DNA of 64,000 nt from CAISIP01 sp031396205 (GTDB taxonomy: Bacteria; Pseudomonadota; Gammaproteobacteria; Burkholderiales; Burkholderiaceae_C). The stretch's first letter is position 1. Each line of letters opens with the position of its first letter. Of this stretch, positions 63,381 through 64,000 are shown piece by piece. The notes under the pieces were generated by a model. The model worked only from the letters and a program-made list of their open reading frames with translations, had not been told where the DNA came from and searched no databases. The stretch is taken from NCBI GenBank assembly GCA_031396205.1, contig JANNKH010000015.1, forward strand, positions 106,281 through 170,280, read 5' to 3'. A program made the translations under genes and the position numbers.

Positions 63381-64000
63381 CAAACGTCGACCTCCACTGA
63401 ATCACCATGGATTTCCATCAACTCGCGCCGGGCCGCTGCCTCGCCCTTACCCATCAACTTGGTGATCAGGCGCTCGGTGGCCTCGAAATCGATCGAACCC
63501 AGGCGCACCGGCAACAACCGGCGGGTGTCGGGATTGAGTGTGGTGTCCCACAATTGTTCTGCGTTCATTTCTCCAAGGCCCTTGAATCGGCTGATGCTCC
63601 AGGTGTTCTCGCGCACGCCTTCCTTGCGCAGCTTGTCCAGGATGGCGGTCAGTTCGCCGTCGTCCAGTGCGTAGGCCTTGGACGCCGGCTTCTTGCCGCG
63701 CGCCGGTGCGTCGACCCGAAAAAGCGGCGGACGCGCCACAAACACATTACCATTTTCAACCAGTTTGGGGAAATGGCGAAAGAACAAAGTCAGCAAAAGT
63801 ACCTGTATGTGCGATCCATCGACGTCTGCGTCGCTCAGGATGCAGACCTTGCCGTAGCGCAGGCCAGACATATCGGGCGTGTCGTTGGGCCCATGCGGGT
63901 CGACTCCGATGGCCACTGCAATATCGTGGATCTCGGTGTTGGCGAACAGCCGGTCGCGCTCGACCTCCCAGGTATTGAGCACCTTGCCGCGCAGCGGAAG
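63380..64000 (-). CDS. parE: DNA topoisomerase IV subunit B, C-terminal part (cut by window edge)
   Basis: The frame runs off the right edge and covers about 206 C-terminal residues. It contains the TOPRIM motif ILSDADVDGSHIQVLLLTLFFRHFP with metal aspartates, the SISRFKGLGEMNAEQLWDTT motif that contacts DNA, and the C-terminal tail. The catalytic ATPase half lies outside the window. The ParE call over GyrB rests on the short C-terminus and the adjacent parC. Confidence 0.93.
   Translation of the reverse strand, partial: LPLRGKVLNTWEVERDRLFANTEIHDIAVAIGVDPHGPNDTPDMSGLRYGKVCILSDADVDGSHIQVLLLTLFFRHFPKLVENGNVFVARPPLFRVDAPARGKKPASKAYALDDGELTAILDKLRKEGVRENTWSISRFKGLGEMNAEQLWDTTLNPDTRRLLPVRLGSIDFEATERLITKLMGKGEAAARRELMEIHGDSVEVDV

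Overview
The window is a GC-rich, gene-dense stretch of bacterial chromosome. The gene set points to a betaproteobacterium of the order Burkholderiales, possibly close to Comamonadaceae. Signs are a ccoIS-ccoNOQPGH / fnr / hemN block, a TIGR04438-type Trp-rich small protein, class I fumarase next to an AcnA-type aconitase, and parC/parE separated by a lytic transglycosylase. This placement is inferred from gene content; no rRNA or other marker gene is present. I saw no tRNA, rRNA, CRISPR array, transposase, integrase or prophage gene.

Layout. 1-5.6 kb: an MscS-type channel, a very large membrane patatin-like phospholipase and a GNAT acetyltransferase. 5.6-9.7 kb: periplasmic Cu,Zn-SOD, then a signalling group made of a nucleotide cyclase fused to an FHA domain, a membrane c-heme sensor ending in HAMP, and a Ser/Thr kinase with a duplicated C-terminal domain. 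9.9-13 kb: pirin, an ABM-type monooxygenase, an FAH-family hydrolase, a Nudix hydrolase and a 59-residue membrane protein. 13-25.2 kb: a microaerobic respiration block (safE-like gene, hemN, fnr, fixH, ccoG, ccoPQON, ccoS, ccoI, uspA). Good FNR boxes lie upstream of hemN, ccoN and uspA, so the regulator and its likely targets sit side by side. 25.3-29.2 kb: malonate use (malonyl-CoA decarboxylase, an enoyl-CoA hydratase family protein, malonyl-CoA synthetase). 29.4-45.2 kb: mostly housekeeping metabolism (lgt, ilvD, cytochrome c, acs, NhaD-like antiporter, class I fumarase, acnA), plus a divergent FAD monooxygenase / HTH regulator pair with a perfect palindrome in the promoter gap. 45.4-51.4 kb: a tripartite RND efflux operon.

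52.0-60.0 kb is the most unusual region. It is a tightly packed four-gene operon encoding a cyclase-ATPase-TPR protein, a cytochrome P450 with an atypical I-helix and heme loop, a large membrane protein of no family I can name, and a DyP-type heme peroxidase. Two junctions are ATGA overlaps and the third gap is 6 bases. I regard it as a candidate undescribed peroxide- or hydroperoxide-linked heme enzyme system with its own signalling protein. The window closes with parC, a lytic transglycosylase and the 3' part of parE, all on the minus strand.

Start codons were chosen from Shine-Dalgarno spacing, family length and overlap with neighbours. Family calls rest on reading motifs by eye, with no database search.
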